Source: Enterobacteriaceae endosymbiont of Donacia crassipes (lineage in GTDB: Bacteria; Pseudomonadota; Gammaproteobacteria; Enterobacterales; Enterobacteriaceae). Taken from it: a DNA stretch of 64,000 nucleotides. Positions 11,669 to 21,531 of this stretch are shown piece after piece. Each line of letters starts with the position of its first letter. Position 1 is the stretch's first letter. The notes under the pieces are model-generated. The model was given only the letters and a program-made list of their open reading frames with translations. It ran no database searches and had not been told where the DNA came from. Position numbers and translations under genes: made by a program. The DNA lies in assembly GCF_012569785.1 (NCBI RefSeq), contig NZ_CP046202.1, forward strand, positions 120,643-184,642, read 5' to 3'.

Positions 11669-12592
11669 ATGAGTCATATTCCAGTTTTATTAAAAGAATC
11701 TATTAATAGTTTAAATATTAAAAAAAATGGAACGTATATAGATGCTACATATGGTTGTGGAGGACATACAAAATTAATTTTATCTAAATTAAGTAATCAA
11801 GGGAAAATTTATGCTATAGATCGTGATATAAAAACATTATTAAAACATAAAATTTTAGATAAAAGAATTATTTATATTAATGATAGTTTTTCAAATTTAC
11901 AAAAATTATTTAATAACAAAATAAGTATAATAGATGGTATATTATTTGATTTAGGTATTTCTTCATTTCAATTAGATAATCCTAAAAGAGGTTTTTCTTA
12001 TATGTTTAATGGACCATTAGATATGCGTATAAATCAGAATGAAAAAATGACTGCCTATGATTTATTAAGTCATATAAATGTAAAAAAATTATCAGAAATA
12101 TTAAAAATATATGGTGAAGAAAAATATCATAAAAAAATAGCATATAATATAAAAAAATATATATCTAATAATAAATTAAATAGTACACATGATTTATCAT
12201 CTGTAATTTCTATGGTTAGTAAAAAAAATAGATTTAAACATCCAGCAAAAAGATCTTTTCAAGCTATAAGAATTTTTTTAAATAAAGAAATAGAAGAATT
12301 AAAAAAAGGATTAAATATTTCATTAAAATTATTAAAAAAAGGAGGAATTATATCAATAATTAGTTTTCATTCTACAGAAGATAGAATTATAAAATTATTT
12401 ATGAAAAAACATAGTTCTTATCAAAATCAAATTAATAAATTACCTTTAACAGAAAAACAGATAAAGTTTTTTTATTCTAAAGATATAAAATTAACATTAA
12501 AAATTATTGGTAAAATTTTTCCTAAAAAAAATGAAATTTTAAAAAATTTAAGATCTAGAAGTGCAATATTACGTGTTGCACAAAAAATATAA
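11669..12592 (+). CDS. rsmH: 16S rRNA m4C1402 methyltransferase RsmH (MraW)
   Basis: SAM-dependent methyltransferase modifying the N4 of C1402 in 16S rRNA. 307 aa, against 313 in E. coli. Seen: the start MSHIPVLLKESINSL, SAM-binding DATYGCGGHT near 26-35, GILFDLGISSFQLD, RGFSYMFNGPLDMRI, the central HPAKRSFQAIRI and C-terminal SRSAILRVAQ. First gene of the dcw-type cluster, with 54 bp to murE; the normal followers ftsL and ftsI are absent. The upstream mraZ is also missing. No strong Shine-Dalgarno sequence is visible. Confidence 0.96.
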   Translation: MSHIPVLLKESINSLNIKKNGTYIDATYGCGGHTKLILSKLSNQGKIYAIDRDIKTLLKHKILDKRIIYINDSFSNLQKLFNNKISIIDGILFDLGISSFQLDNPKRGFSYMFNGPLDMRINQNEKMTAYDLLSHINVKKLSEILKIYGEEKYHKKIAYNIKKYISNNKLNSTHDLSSVISMVSKKNRFKHPAKRSFQAIRIFLNKEIEELKKGLNISLKLLKKGGIISIISFHSTEDRIIKLFMKKHSSYQNQINKLPLTEKQIKFFYSKDIKLTLKIIGKIFPKKNEILKNLRSRSAILRVAQKI

Positions 12593-12646
12593 AAAATAAT
12601 AATTTTAGTATAAATGTAATAATTTATTTATATTAAGGACTTATCA

Positions 12647-14152
12647 TTGAATCTTCCTTTATTTAGTTTACAAAAACTATTAAGTAATTATATTAAACAT
12701 AATTTAATAAAAAATATTTTGATAAATAAAATTGTTTTAGATAGTAGAAAAATTGAAGGTAAAAATTGTTTATTTATAGCAATTAAAGGATATAAATATG
12801 ATGGTAAAAATTTTATAACACAAGCTATATTAAAAGGAGCAATAGCAATATTAACATATTCTGATAAAAAAATATTACCTTATACCATAAAAGTAAAAAA
12901 TAATATACCTATTATCTATTTACCAAATTTACGCAAACAAATTTCATATCTTGCAGGTATATTATATAATCATCCAAGTAAAAAAATTCCCATTATAGGA
13001 ATCACTGGAACTAATGGAAAAACAAGTATAACACATTTTTTAATGCAATGGATTAAATTATTAGGTTATAAACCTGCTATTTTAAGTACTATAGGAAATG
13101 GTTTTTATAAAAATTTAATTAAAACAAATAATACAACTGATTCTGCTATAGAAATACAATCTACATTAAAAAAATTTATAGATAAAAAAGCAAATATTGT
13201 AATTATGGAAGTTTCATCACATGGATTAGATCAATTTAGAGTAGCTAATATAATATTTTCTATTGGTGTTTTTACAAATTTAACAAGAGATCATTTAGAT
13301 TATCACATTAATATGAAAAATTATGAATTATCTAAATGGAAATTTTTTTCTACTCATAAAATAAAAAAAAAAATTATAAATATTGATGATAATATAGGAT
13401 TAAAATGGTGTAAAAAATTATCAAATGTTACAGTTATTACTACTAAATCAAAAAATTTATTATATAAATCAAATTTATTTATATATATAAAAAAAATAAT
13501 TTATTTATCTAATTATACTATTATTAAATTTAATTCTATTTGGGGAAATGGAAAAATAAAAACAAATTTAATAGGTCAATTTAATGTAATAAATATTATA
13601 TTATGTATGGCTACATTATTAAATTTAAATTTTCCTTTAAAAAAATTAATAAAAACAGTTTCAAAAATTTTTCCTATTCAAGGAAGAATGCAAAAAATTT
13701 TTTTTAAAAAAAAATATACTAATATAATAATTGATTATGCTCATACTCCTGATGCACTTAAAAATGTATTATTAACCATTAAATTAAACATTAAAGGAAA
13801 AATATGGTGTATCTTCGGATGTGGAGGAGAAAGAGATATAGGAAAAAGACAAATAATGGGATATATAGCTACAAAATATGCTGATATTATAATTTTAACT
13901 ACTGATAATCCTAGAAAAGAAAACATTAATAATATTATTAATGATATAAAAAAAGGATGTATTACATTAAAAAATGTTTATATTATTTTAAATAGAATTA
14001 AAGCTATTTCTTATGCAATATCTCATTCATCTAGAATAGATACTATTTTAGTCGCTGGTAAAGGTCATGAAAATTATCAAATTATAGGTAATAAAATTTT
14101 TAATTATTCAGATTTTAATGCTATTCAAAAAATTTTAAGAAAGAAAAAATGA
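12647..14152 (+). CDS. murE: UDP-MurNAc-L-Ala-D-Glu:meso-DAP ligase
   Basis: Adds meso-diaminopimelate to the peptidoglycan precursor UDP-MurNAc-dipeptide. 501 aa, against 495 in E. coli. Seen: ATP loop GITGTNGKTSITHF near 120, EVSSHGLDQFRV, TNLTRDHLDYH, GRMQKI, DYAHTPDALKNVL, CGGERDIGKR, and DNPRKE, where the Asn-Pro-Arg motif indicates DAP rather than lysine. The start is a TTG at 12647, preceded by AAGG at 12635-12638 with about 8 nt spacing. No in-frame ATG gives a better N-terminus. It overlaps murF by 4 bp (ATGA), implying translational coupling. Confidence 0.96.
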   Translation: MNLPLFSLQKLLSNYIKHNLIKNILINKIVLDSRKIEGKNCLFIAIKGYKYDGKNFITQAILKGAIAILTYSDKKILPYTIKVKNNIPIIYLPNLRKQISYLAGILYNHPSKKIPIIGITGTNGKTSITHFLMQWIKLLGYKPAILSTIGNGFYKNLIKTNNTTDSAIEIQSTLKKFIDKKANIVIMEVSSHGLDQFRVANIIFSIGVFTNLTRDHLDYHINMKNYELSKWKFFSTHKIKKKIINIDDNIGLKWCKKLSNVTVITTKSKNLLYKSNLFIYIKKIIYLSNYTIIKFNSIWGNGKIKTNLIGQFNVINIILCMATLLNLNFPLKKLIKTVSKIFPIQGRMQKIFFKKKYTNIIIDYAHTPDALKNVLLTIKLNIKGKIWCIFGCGGERDIGKRQIMGYIATKYADIIILTTDNPRKENINNIINDIKKGCITLKNVYIILNRIKAISYAISHSSRIDTILVAGKGHENYQIIGNKIFNYSDFNAIQKILRKKK

Positions 14153-15519
14153 ATAAATTAATTAGTTTAAAAAAAATATCACAAGTAATAAATGGTAAAT
14201 TAATTGGTAATAATATTAAAATATTAAATTATTCTATAAATAGTAAAAAAATTAAACAAAATTGTATTTTTATTGCTATATGTGGAAATAAATTTGACGG
14301 ACATCATTTTATTAATGATGCCATTAAAAATGGAGCATCAGCTATATTAGTACATAAATATATAAATACTAATATTCCTCAAATTATTGTATTAAATACA
14401 ACTATAGGATTAGCTAAATTAGGTTTATGGAAAAGAATGCAATTTAAACATAGTGTAATTGGTATTACTGGATCATCTGGCAAAACATCAGTTAAAGAAA
14501 TGACTGTATCTATTTTAAAGAATAAAAATAAAACTATTTTTACTAAAAAAAATATGAATAATCATATTGGTGTACCTTTAACTTTAATAAAGTTAAAAAA
14601 TAAATATAAGTATGCAGTAATTGAAATAGGAGGAAATCAAATTAATGATATTTCTTATATTGCTAATTTAGTAAAACCTAATATTGCATTAATTAATAAT
14701 ATATCAGAATCACATTTAGAAGGTTTTAAATCTTTAAAAAATATTATTAAAAATAAAAGTGATATTTTTAAATATTTAAAAAATAAAGGAACTGCAGTTA
14801 TTAATTATGATGATAAAAATCAAAAAAAAATTTTTGAAAAATTAAATAAAGATAGTAATATCTTAACTTTTTCTTTACAAAATAGTAAAGCAGATTTTTT
14901 TGCTAAAAATATAATTATTTTACCTAATAAAATTACATTTTTATTAATTTCTCCTATAGGTAAAATATTAATTACATTATTTCTTATTGGTGGAGGAATA
15001 CATAATATTAATAATGCATTAGCATCAGCAACATTATCATTTTCTGTAGGATCTACTTTAAAAGATATAGCAATTGGATTAAAAAATTTTAAATCTATTA
15101 AAGGAAGAATGTATCCAATTATTATTGATAATAATAAACTTATTATAAATGATACTTATAATGCAAATCCAAATTCAGTAAATATAGCTATCAATATTTT
15201 AGAAAATTTTTCTGGTAAAAAAATTTTGGTTATTGGTGATATGTTAGAATTAGGTGTTTATACTATTTTTTATCATAAAAAAATAAAAGAATTAATTTTA
15301 AAATCTAATATAGATTATGTTTTTAGTATTGGTAAGTATAGTTATTATTGTACTAAAAATAATATAAAAGCACAACATTGTTTTTATAAAAATATACTAG
15401 TAGAGAAATTATTTTTAATGATTAAAAATTTTAATAATTATACTATTTTGTTTAAAGGGTCACGTAAAAATAAAATAGAAATATTAATTGAAATGTTATT
15501 GGAGAAATTAAAATGTTAA
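14149..15519 (+). CDS. murF: UDP-MurNAc-tripeptide:D-alanyl-D-alanine ligase
   Basis: Adds the D-Ala-D-Ala dipeptide (made by DdlB, also here) to the UDP-MurNAc-tripeptide, completing the cytoplasmic precursor. 456 aa, against 452 in E. coli. Seen: P-loop GITGSSGKTSVKEM near 105, KNMNNHIGVPLTL, EIGGNQINDI, NISESHLEGF, the adenine-side NDTYNANPNSV and LVIGDMLELG. It overlaps the end of murE by 4 bp and the start of mraY by 7 bp, so the three are probably one coupled transcript. Confidence 0.96.
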   Translation: MNKLISLKKISQVINGKLIGNNIKILNYSINSKKIKQNCIFIAICGNKFDGHHFINDAIKNGASAILVHKYINTNIPQIIVLNTTIGLAKLGLWKRMQFKHSVIGITGSSGKTSVKEMTVSILKNKNKTIFTKKNMNNHIGVPLTLIKLKNKYKYAVIEIGGNQINDISYIANLVKPNIALINNISESHLEGFKSLKNIIKNKSDIFKYLKNKGTAVINYDDKNQKKIFEKLNKDSNILTFSLQNSKADFFAKNIIILPNKITFLLISPIGKILITLFLIGGGIHNINNALASATLSFSVGSTLKDIAIGLKNFKSIKGRMYPIIIDNNKLIINDTYNANPNSVNIAINILENFSGKKILVIGDMLELGVYTIFYHKKIKELILKSNIDYVFSIGKYSYYCTKNNIKAQHCFYKNILVEKLFLMIKNFNNYTILFKGSRKNKIEILIEMLLEKLKC

Positions 15520-16595
15520 TAATACTGTTTACTTATTTTAAAAATTATTTAAAATATGTAAATTTTTTTTTTATAAATTTTAAAATACGTTCTATAATGA
15601 CATTTATAACATCATTTAGTATTACATTTTTTTTAATTCCAATTTTTATTAATTATTTTTATAAAAAAAAAATTTCTCAAATAATTAGAAAAAATGGTCC
15701 AATTACACATTTTGCTAAAAAAAAAACCCCTACTATGGGAGGGATTATTATATTACTATCTATCTTTATTTCTGTAATTCTTTGGTCAGATTTATCTAAT
15801 AAATATATTTTATATATATTATTTATAACATTTTTATATTCTATAATTGGTTTTATAGATGATTTTTATAAAATTATTTTAAAAAATTCAATAGGATTGA
15901 CTGCATATAAAAAAATTTTTTTACAATCAATTGTTAATATTTTTTTTATATTATTTATATTAATAAATAATAAAAAAGAGTTATATATACAATTTATTAT
16001 ACCTTTTACACATAAAATTATTAAATATAATTTAAATATTATTTTATATATAATAATATATTATTTTATTATAATAATAATTAGTAATTCTGTAAATTTA
16101 ACTGATGGGTTAGATGGTTTAGCAATTATGCCTATTATTTTTATTTCATTAGGTTTAACTTGCTTATCCTATTTTACAGGAAATGTATATTTTTCTAAAT
16201 ATTTTAATTTTGTTTATATAAAAAATTCTACAGAATTAATAATTATTTGTTTATCTATAGTTGGTTCTGGATTAGCATTTTTATGGTATAATGCATATCC
16301 TGCAAAAATTTTTATGGGAGATGTAGGTTCATTATCTTTAGGTTGCATGATCTCAATAATTGCAATTTTTATAAAACAAGAATTCTTATTTCTTATAATG
16401 TGTGGTATATTTATTATTGAATCAATTTCTGTTATTATTCAGTTAATAAAATTTAAATATACGAAAAAAAGATTTTTTTTAATGGCTCCTTTGCATCATC
16501 ATTATGAATTACAAGGGATTTTAGAACCTTGTATTATTATTAGATTTTGGATTATTTCATTAATATTAATATTGTTTACTTTTATAATAATATAA
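15513..16595 (+). CDS. mraY: Phospho-MurNAc-pentapeptide translocase (lipid I synthase)
   Basis: Integral membrane enzyme transferring phospho-MurNAc-pentapeptide to undecaprenyl phosphate to make lipid I. 360 aa, the same as E. coli. Seen: about ten hydrophobic segments, PTMGG in the N-terminal third, a DDFYK aspartate motif (IIGFIDDFYKI), NLTDGLDGLAIMP near 195, NAYPAKIFMGDVGSL, and the histidine motif APLHHHYELQG near the C-terminus. All catalytic aspartates and the HHH motif are present. In E. coli murD then ftsW follow; here murD follows 19 bp later and ftsW is absent. Confidence 0.96.
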   Translation: MLIILFTYFKNYLKYVNFFFINFKIRSIMTFITSFSITFFLIPIFINYFYKKKISQIIRKNGPITHFAKKKTPTMGGIIILLSIFISVILWSDLSNKYILYILFITFLYSIIGFIDDFYKIILKNSIGLTAYKKIFLQSIVNIFFILFILINNKKELYIQFIIPFTHKIIKYNLNIILYIIIYYFIIIIISNSVNLTDGLDGLAIMPIIFISLGLTCLSYFTGNVYFSKYFNFVYIKNSTELIIICLSIVGSGLAFLWYNAYPAKIFMGDVGSLSLGCMISIIAIFIKQEFLFLIMCGIFIIESISVIIQLIKFKYTKKRFFLMAPLHHHYELQGILEPCIIIRFWIISLILILFTFIII

Positions 16596-16614
16596 TATTT
16601 GACAACATACGAAA

Positions 16615-17958
16615 ATGAATAAAAAAATACTTATTATAGGTTTAGGTATAACAGGTATATCTTGTTTAAGATTTTTATTAAAAAAAAAAATTATCCCAAC
16701 TGTTATGGATGAACGTAATGATTCTTACTTACTAAAAAAAATACCTTTATATGTACCATATCATCTTGGTTCTTTAAATAAGAATTGGATACTTAATTCT
16801 CAATTAATTATTTTAAGTCCCGGTATATCAATATTTAATAATTTAATATTAAAAGCTCAAAAAAAAAATATTGAAATTATAGGAGATATGGAATTATTTG
16901 CTCGTTATAATACTACTCCTCTAATAGCTATAACAGGTACTAATGGTAAAAGCACTGTAACTAATATGATTACTAATATTATGAAAAAAAATAATTTTCA
17001 GGTTAGTATTGGAGGTAATACTGGATATCCAGTAATGGATCTTTTATCTTTTAAAAAAGATTTTTATATTTTAGAAATATCTAGTTTCCAATTAGAAACA
17101 GTTAAAAAATTAAATATATATATTGCTATAATTTTAAATATTTCACAAGATCACATGGATAGATATCCTTTAGGTATTGAACAGTACCGTAATTTTAAAT
17201 TACGTATTTATAAAAATGCCGATATTTGCATATATAATGCTGATGATATATTATGTTATCCTAAAAAATTTTATAATGAGAAAAAATATATTACATTTGG
17301 TAAATTTTTAGGCACATATAATTTATTTTTTAGTAAAAAAAATATTTATTTAAAAATAAATAATAAAAAAATATTTAATTTTAATAAAACTAAATTAATT
17401 GGCATCCATAATTATTTAAATTTTTTAGCTGTATTAGCTGTCACAGATATATTAAAAATTTCTAAAAAAAATTTTTTTAAAGAAATTAATAATTATAAAA
17501 ATATGGATCATATATTACAAATTATTCATAAAGAAAATGGAGTAACTTGGATTAATGATTCAAAATCAACTAATATTAGTAGTACAAAAGCTGCTTTAGA
17601 GTATTTACATAGAAAAAAAAGAATTTGGTTATTTTTAGGAGGTTATGACAAAAATTGTAACTTATCTTTATTAAAAAAATATTTACAAAAAAAAAATAAT
17701 ATAAAAATTCTTTGTTTTGGTAAATTAAGCGAAAAAATATTACCTATTTTCCCTCGAGCAATAATAGTAAAAACAATACATGAAGGAGTAAAAAAAATTA
17801 TTAAATTAGTAAAATTTGGAGATATTGTATTATTATCTCCAGCATGTTCTAGTATTGATCAATTTAAAAATTTTAAACATCGTGGAAATGAATTTATTAA
17901 AATAGTAAAAAAAATACATAAATATACATATACTTCTGTAAAAAAATTTATAATTTAA
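16615..17958 (+). CDS. murD: UDP-MurNAc-L-alanine:D-glutamate ligase
   Basis: Adds D-glutamate to UDP-MurNAc-L-alanine. 447 aa, against 438 in E. coli. Seen: a dinucleotide-like N-terminal loop IIGLGITGISCLRFL, ATP loop ITGTNGKSTVTNM near 104-114, EISSFQLETV, NISQDHMDRY, NDSKSTNISSTKAAL and LSPACSSIDQFKNFKHRGNEF near the end. These are all Mur-ligase signature positions. murG starts only 27 bp downstream; ftsW, which separates them in E. coli, has been removed cleanly. Confidence 0.96.
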   Translation: MNKKILIIGLGITGISCLRFLLKKKIIPTVMDERNDSYLLKKIPLYVPYHLGSLNKNWILNSQLIILSPGISIFNNLILKAQKKNIEIIGDMELFARYNTTPLIAITGTNGKSTVTNMITNIMKKNNFQVSIGGNTGYPVMDLLSFKKDFYILEISSFQLETVKKLNIYIAIILNISQDHMDRYPLGIEQYRNFKLRIYKNADICIYNADDILCYPKKFYNEKKYITFGKFLGTYNLFFSKKNIYLKINNKKIFNFNKTKLIGIHNYLNFLAVLAVTDILKISKKNFFKEINNYKNMDHILQIIHKENGVTWINDSKSTNISSTKAALEYLHRKKRIWLFLGGYDKNCNLSLLKKYLQKKNNIKILCFGKLSEKILPIFPRAIIVKTIHEGVKKIIKLVKFGDIVLLSPACSSIDQFKNFKHRGNEFIKIVKKIHKYTYTSVKKFII

Positions 17959-17985
17959 ATATTTTAAATATTAAATTTTAATAAA

Positions 17986-19049
17986 ATGAAAAAAAAAATT
18001 CTTATAGTAGCTGGAGGTACTAGGGGACATATCAATCCAGCTTTAAATATAGCATATATTTTAAAAAATAAAGGTTGGGAAGTACGTTGGTTAGGAACAG
18101 ATTCTAGGATGGAAGCACAAATTATTCCTAAAAAAAATATACATATTTATTTAATAAAATTTTATAGATTTAAAAACAAAAATATATTTTTTCAATCATT
18201 TTTACTATTATTAAATTAATAATATCAACTTATAAATCTATTTTAATTTATAAAAAATATAAACCACATATAATACTAACAATGGGTAGTTATATTTCAG
18301 GACCTAGTGGATTAGCAGCATGGTTATGTCGGATACCGTTAGTAATACATGAACAAAATAATGTTTCCGGTATGACAAATAAAATTTTATATAAAATAGC
18401 AACTAAAACTATGCAAGCATATCCTAATACATTTACTAATGCTATATTGGTAGGTAATCCCTTAGATTGTAATATTATTAAATTATCTTTATATAAAAAA
18501 AAATTTTTTGAAATTCACAAACCAATTCATTTATTAATTACAGGAGGAAGTCAAGGAGCACATATAATAAATAAAATAGGTGTAAATCTAGCTAAAATTT
18601 TAAAAAATAAAATATTTATTTTACATCAAGTAGGGAAAGGTAATTTTAAAAAAATATTTTGTAAATATAAAAAATATAATATTATTAGTAATATCATTAT
18701 TAAAGAATATATACAAGATATTCATAAAGCATATGAATGGGCTGATATAATCATATGTAGGTCAGGAGCTATGACTGTTAGTGAGATTACTGCAATAGGG
18801 CTACCTGCTATTTTTATACCTTTTCAACATAAAGACAAACAACAATATTTTAATGCAATATATTTAAAAAATATAGGAATAGCTAAAATTTTTGAACAAA
18901 ATAATATAAATTATAATAAAATTGCTAATTTAATATTAAATCTTAATAAAAATCAAATTATAAACATGATAAATAAAACTTGTAGTTTATCTATAATTAA
19001 TTCTACAGAATTAATTTATGAAGAATTAAATAAAATAAAAATTAATTAA
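17986..19049 (+). pseudogene. murG: murG, N-acetylglucosaminyl transferase (lipid II synthase) with one frameshift
   Basis: MurG adds GlcNAc to lipid I to form lipid II on the inner face of the membrane. The N-terminal ~77 codons (from 17986) and the rest (through 19049) are in different frames and together cover the whole protein of ~355 aa. The second frame is open from 18174, so the two overlap at 18174-18219. A single missing T in the T6 run at 18187-18192 would restore the frame and give an alignment one residue longer than E. coli. Downstream motifs are intact (GSYISGPSGLAAW, HEQNNVSG, GGSQGAHIIN, CRSGAMTVSEI, PFQHKDKQQ). The N-terminal glycine loop reads GGTRGH instead of GGTGGH. It may be a recent pseudogene, a sequencing error, or expressed by slippage or frameshifting; intact neighbours argue for some rescue. 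Confidence 0.85.
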
Positions 19050-19075
19050 TATTTAAATTCAAATATATAAAAAAT

Positions 19076-20533
19076 ATGTCTAGTATAATAAATTTTCAAA
19101 AAATACCAAAAATGAGAAATATTAATCATATATATTTAATTGGTATTGGTGGTTCTGGCATGGGAGGAATCGCAAAAATTTTAGTAAAACAGGGATTTAG
19201 AGTTAGTGGTTCAGATTTAATTTCTAATTTTATTACAAAAAATTTAATTTCATTAGGTATTAATATTTATTTCGAACATAAAATTAAAAATATTACAAAT
19301 AATATAGATCTTATTGTTAAATCTAGTGCTATTAAAAATAATAATCCAGAATTAGTTATTGCAAAAAAATTAAATATTACTATAATTAGTAGAGTACAAA
19401 TGTTAGTAGAATTGATGAAATTTTACTATGGAATTACCATTACAGGTACACATGGTAAAACTACAACTACAGCTATGATTTATGAAATATACAGATTATC
19501 TGGATTAGATCCTACATTTATAAATGGGGGGATCTTAAAATTTTCTAAAGAATATGCTTATTTAGGTTCTGGCAAATATTTTATTACAGAAGCAGATGAG
19601 AGTGATAAATCATTTTTATATTTAAAACCAACTATTAATATAATAACAAATATTGAAAATGAACATTTAGATTGTTATAAAAATAACATAGAGGTTTTAA
19701 AAAAAACATTTTTAAAATTTTTAAAAAAAATACCATTTTATGGTTGCATAATTATTTGTATAGATAATATTAATAATTATGATTTAATAAAAAAAAATAA
19801 ATTTAATATTAAACAAAATATTATTACATATGGTTTTAATAAAAATGCTGATATACAATTATATAATTACAAACAAATTGGTTATAAAAGTCAATTTTAT
19901 ATATTAGAAAAAAAAACATATTTATCTTTTAAAATTAACTTAAGTATTCCTGGATATCATAATGCATTAAATGCAACAGCAGCATTTGCTACTGCAAAAT
20001 TTAATAATTTAAATAATAAAATTATTTTAAAATCATTAAAAAATTTTCATGGAATTATACGAAGATTTGATATTTTAGGTACAATTTATCTTAAAAAAAA
20101 AATATCATGCCAATGTAATGTATTAATTATTAATGATTATGGACATCATCCAACTGAAATAAACGTAACTATAAATACAGCACGTAAAATATGGCCAAAT
20201 AAAAAATTAATAATGGTTTTTCAACCTCATCGTTATTCAAGAACCAAAAATTTATTAGATGAATTTATTAAAGTATTATCTAAAGTTGATAAATTATTTT
20301 TATTAAAAGTTTATTCAGCAGGAGAAAATTTTATCAAAAATTCTGATAGTAAATTTTTATCTAAAAAGATAAATGAATTAGGTATTATTATTTCTCAATA
20401 TATAAAATTAACAGATTATTATAGTATTACACATTATATTTTTTCTAAATTAGAAGGGAATGAAATATTAATTTTTCAAGGAGCTGGTGATATTAATAAT
20501 TTATCATCATTTTTTATAAAAAATAAATTCTAA
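19076..20533 (+). CDS. murC: UDP-MurNAc:L-alanine ligase
   Basis: First Mur ligase, joining L-alanine to UDP-MurNAc. 485 aa, against 491 in E. coli. Seen: GIGGSGMGGIAKIL near residue 22, SGSD, ITGTHGKTTTTAM near 121-132, EADESDKSFLYL, NIENEHLDCY, PGYHNALNATAAFA, NDYGHHPTEI and FQPHRYSRTKNL. The frame is intact throughout. It follows murG by 26 bp and precedes ddlB by 41 bp, as in E. coli. Confidence 0.96.
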   Translation: MSSIINFQKIPKMRNINHIYLIGIGGSGMGGIAKILVKQGFRVSGSDLISNFITKNLISLGINIYFEHKIKNITNNIDLIVKSSAIKNNNPELVIAKKLNITIISRVQMLVELMKFYYGITITGTHGKTTTTAMIYEIYRLSGLDPTFINGGILKFSKEYAYLGSGKYFITEADESDKSFLYLKPTINIITNIENEHLDCYKNNIEVLKKTFLKFLKKIPFYGCIIICIDNINNYDLIKKNKFNIKQNIITYGFNKNADIQLYNYKQIGYKSQFYILEKKTYLSFKINLSIPGYHNALNATAAFATAKFNNLNNKIILKSLKNFHGIIRRFDILGTIYLKKKISCQCNVLIINDYGHHPTEINVTINTARKIWPNKKLIMVFQPHRYSRTKNLLDEFIKVLSKVDKLFLLKVYSAGENFIKNSDSKFLSKKINELGIIISQYIKLTDYYSITHYIFSKLEGNEILIFQGAGDINNLSSFFIKNKF

Positions 20534-20574
20534 AACAAAAAATATTAAATTAATTAATAAGTTTTATTTTAAAT

Positions 20575-21498
20575 ATGTCTAATAAAATAGTTGTTTTATT
20601 TGGAGGTAGTTCTCTAGAAAGAGAAATATCTTTAAAATCTGGTAAATCAATTTTAAATACTTTAAAAAAATCAGGAATTAATGTTATTGGAATAGATCCT
20701 ATTACTTTCCCATTATTATATTTAAAAAAATATGGATTTAAAAAAGCTTTTATAGCTTTACATGGCAAAGGAGGTGAAGATGGAACTGTGCAAGGAATAT
20801 TAGAGTATTTAAATATTCCTTATACTGGAAGTGGGATATTATCTTCAGCAATAACTATAAATAAATTTTTAACAAAAATTATTTGGAAAGAGCATGGATT
20901 ACCTATTATTTATCCATATTTTCTATTAAATAAAAAAGATTTTATTAAAAAAAATTATTTAACGATAGAAAAAAAAATTTTACAAATAACATTACCTGTT
21001 ATTATCAAACCCAATTGTAATGGATCTAGTTTAGGTATTTTTAAAGTTAATCATATGGATAATTTATTTAATATACTAGAAAAATCATTCGTATATGATA
21101 ATAATCTTTTAATTGAAAAATATGTAAAAGGAACAGAATATACAGTAGGAATATTAAATAATAAAATATTACCTCCTATTAAAATAGGATATTCAAATAT
21201 TTTTTATGATTATCAATCTAAATATTATTTAAATACTACTAAATATTTTTGTCCTAGTGGTTTAAATAAAAATAAAGAAAAAGAGTTAGAAGATATAATT
21301 TTGAAAGCTTGGAAAGTTTTAAACTGTAGAGCATGGGGGAGAATTGATGTGATTTTAGATGAAAAAAAAAATTTTCGATTATTAGAAATAAATAGTATTC
21401 CAGGAATGACACCAAAAAGTTTATATCCTATAGCAGCACAAAAGGCAGGATTATCCTTTTATAATTTAATTATTAAAATTTTATCTTTAACTAAATAA
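20575..21498 (+). CDS. ddlB: D-alanine:D-alanine ligase
   Basis: ATP-grasp enzyme making the D-Ala-D-Ala dipeptide used by MurF. 307 aa, against 306 for E. coli DdlB. Seen: VVLFGGSSLEREISLKSG at the N-terminus, ALHGKGGEDGTVQG, PYTGSG, KPNCNGSSLGI, EKYVKGTEYTVG and the metal-binding EINSIPGMTPKSLYP near the end. It is the last gene of the murein cluster. ftsQ, ftsA, ftsZ and lpxC would follow in E. coli; here only 33 bp separate it from the next gene, on the opposite strand. Confidence 0.95.
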   Translation: MSNKIVVLFGGSSLEREISLKSGKSILNTLKKSGINVIGIDPITFPLLYLKKYGFKKAFIALHGKGGEDGTVQGILEYLNIPYTGSGILSSAITINKFLTKIIWKEHGLPIIYPYFLLNKKDFIKKNYLTIEKKILQITLPVIIKPNCNGSSLGIFKVNHMDNLFNILEKSFVYDNNLLIEKYVKGTEYTVGILNNKILPPIKIGYSNIFYDYQSKYYLNTTKYFCPSGLNKNKEKELEDIILKAWKVLNCRAWGRIDVILDEKKNFRLLEINSIPGMTPKSLYPIAAQKAGLSFYNLIIKILSLTK

Positions 21499-21531
21499 AA
21501 TTTTAATAATTTTATATAAAAAATTTTATAT

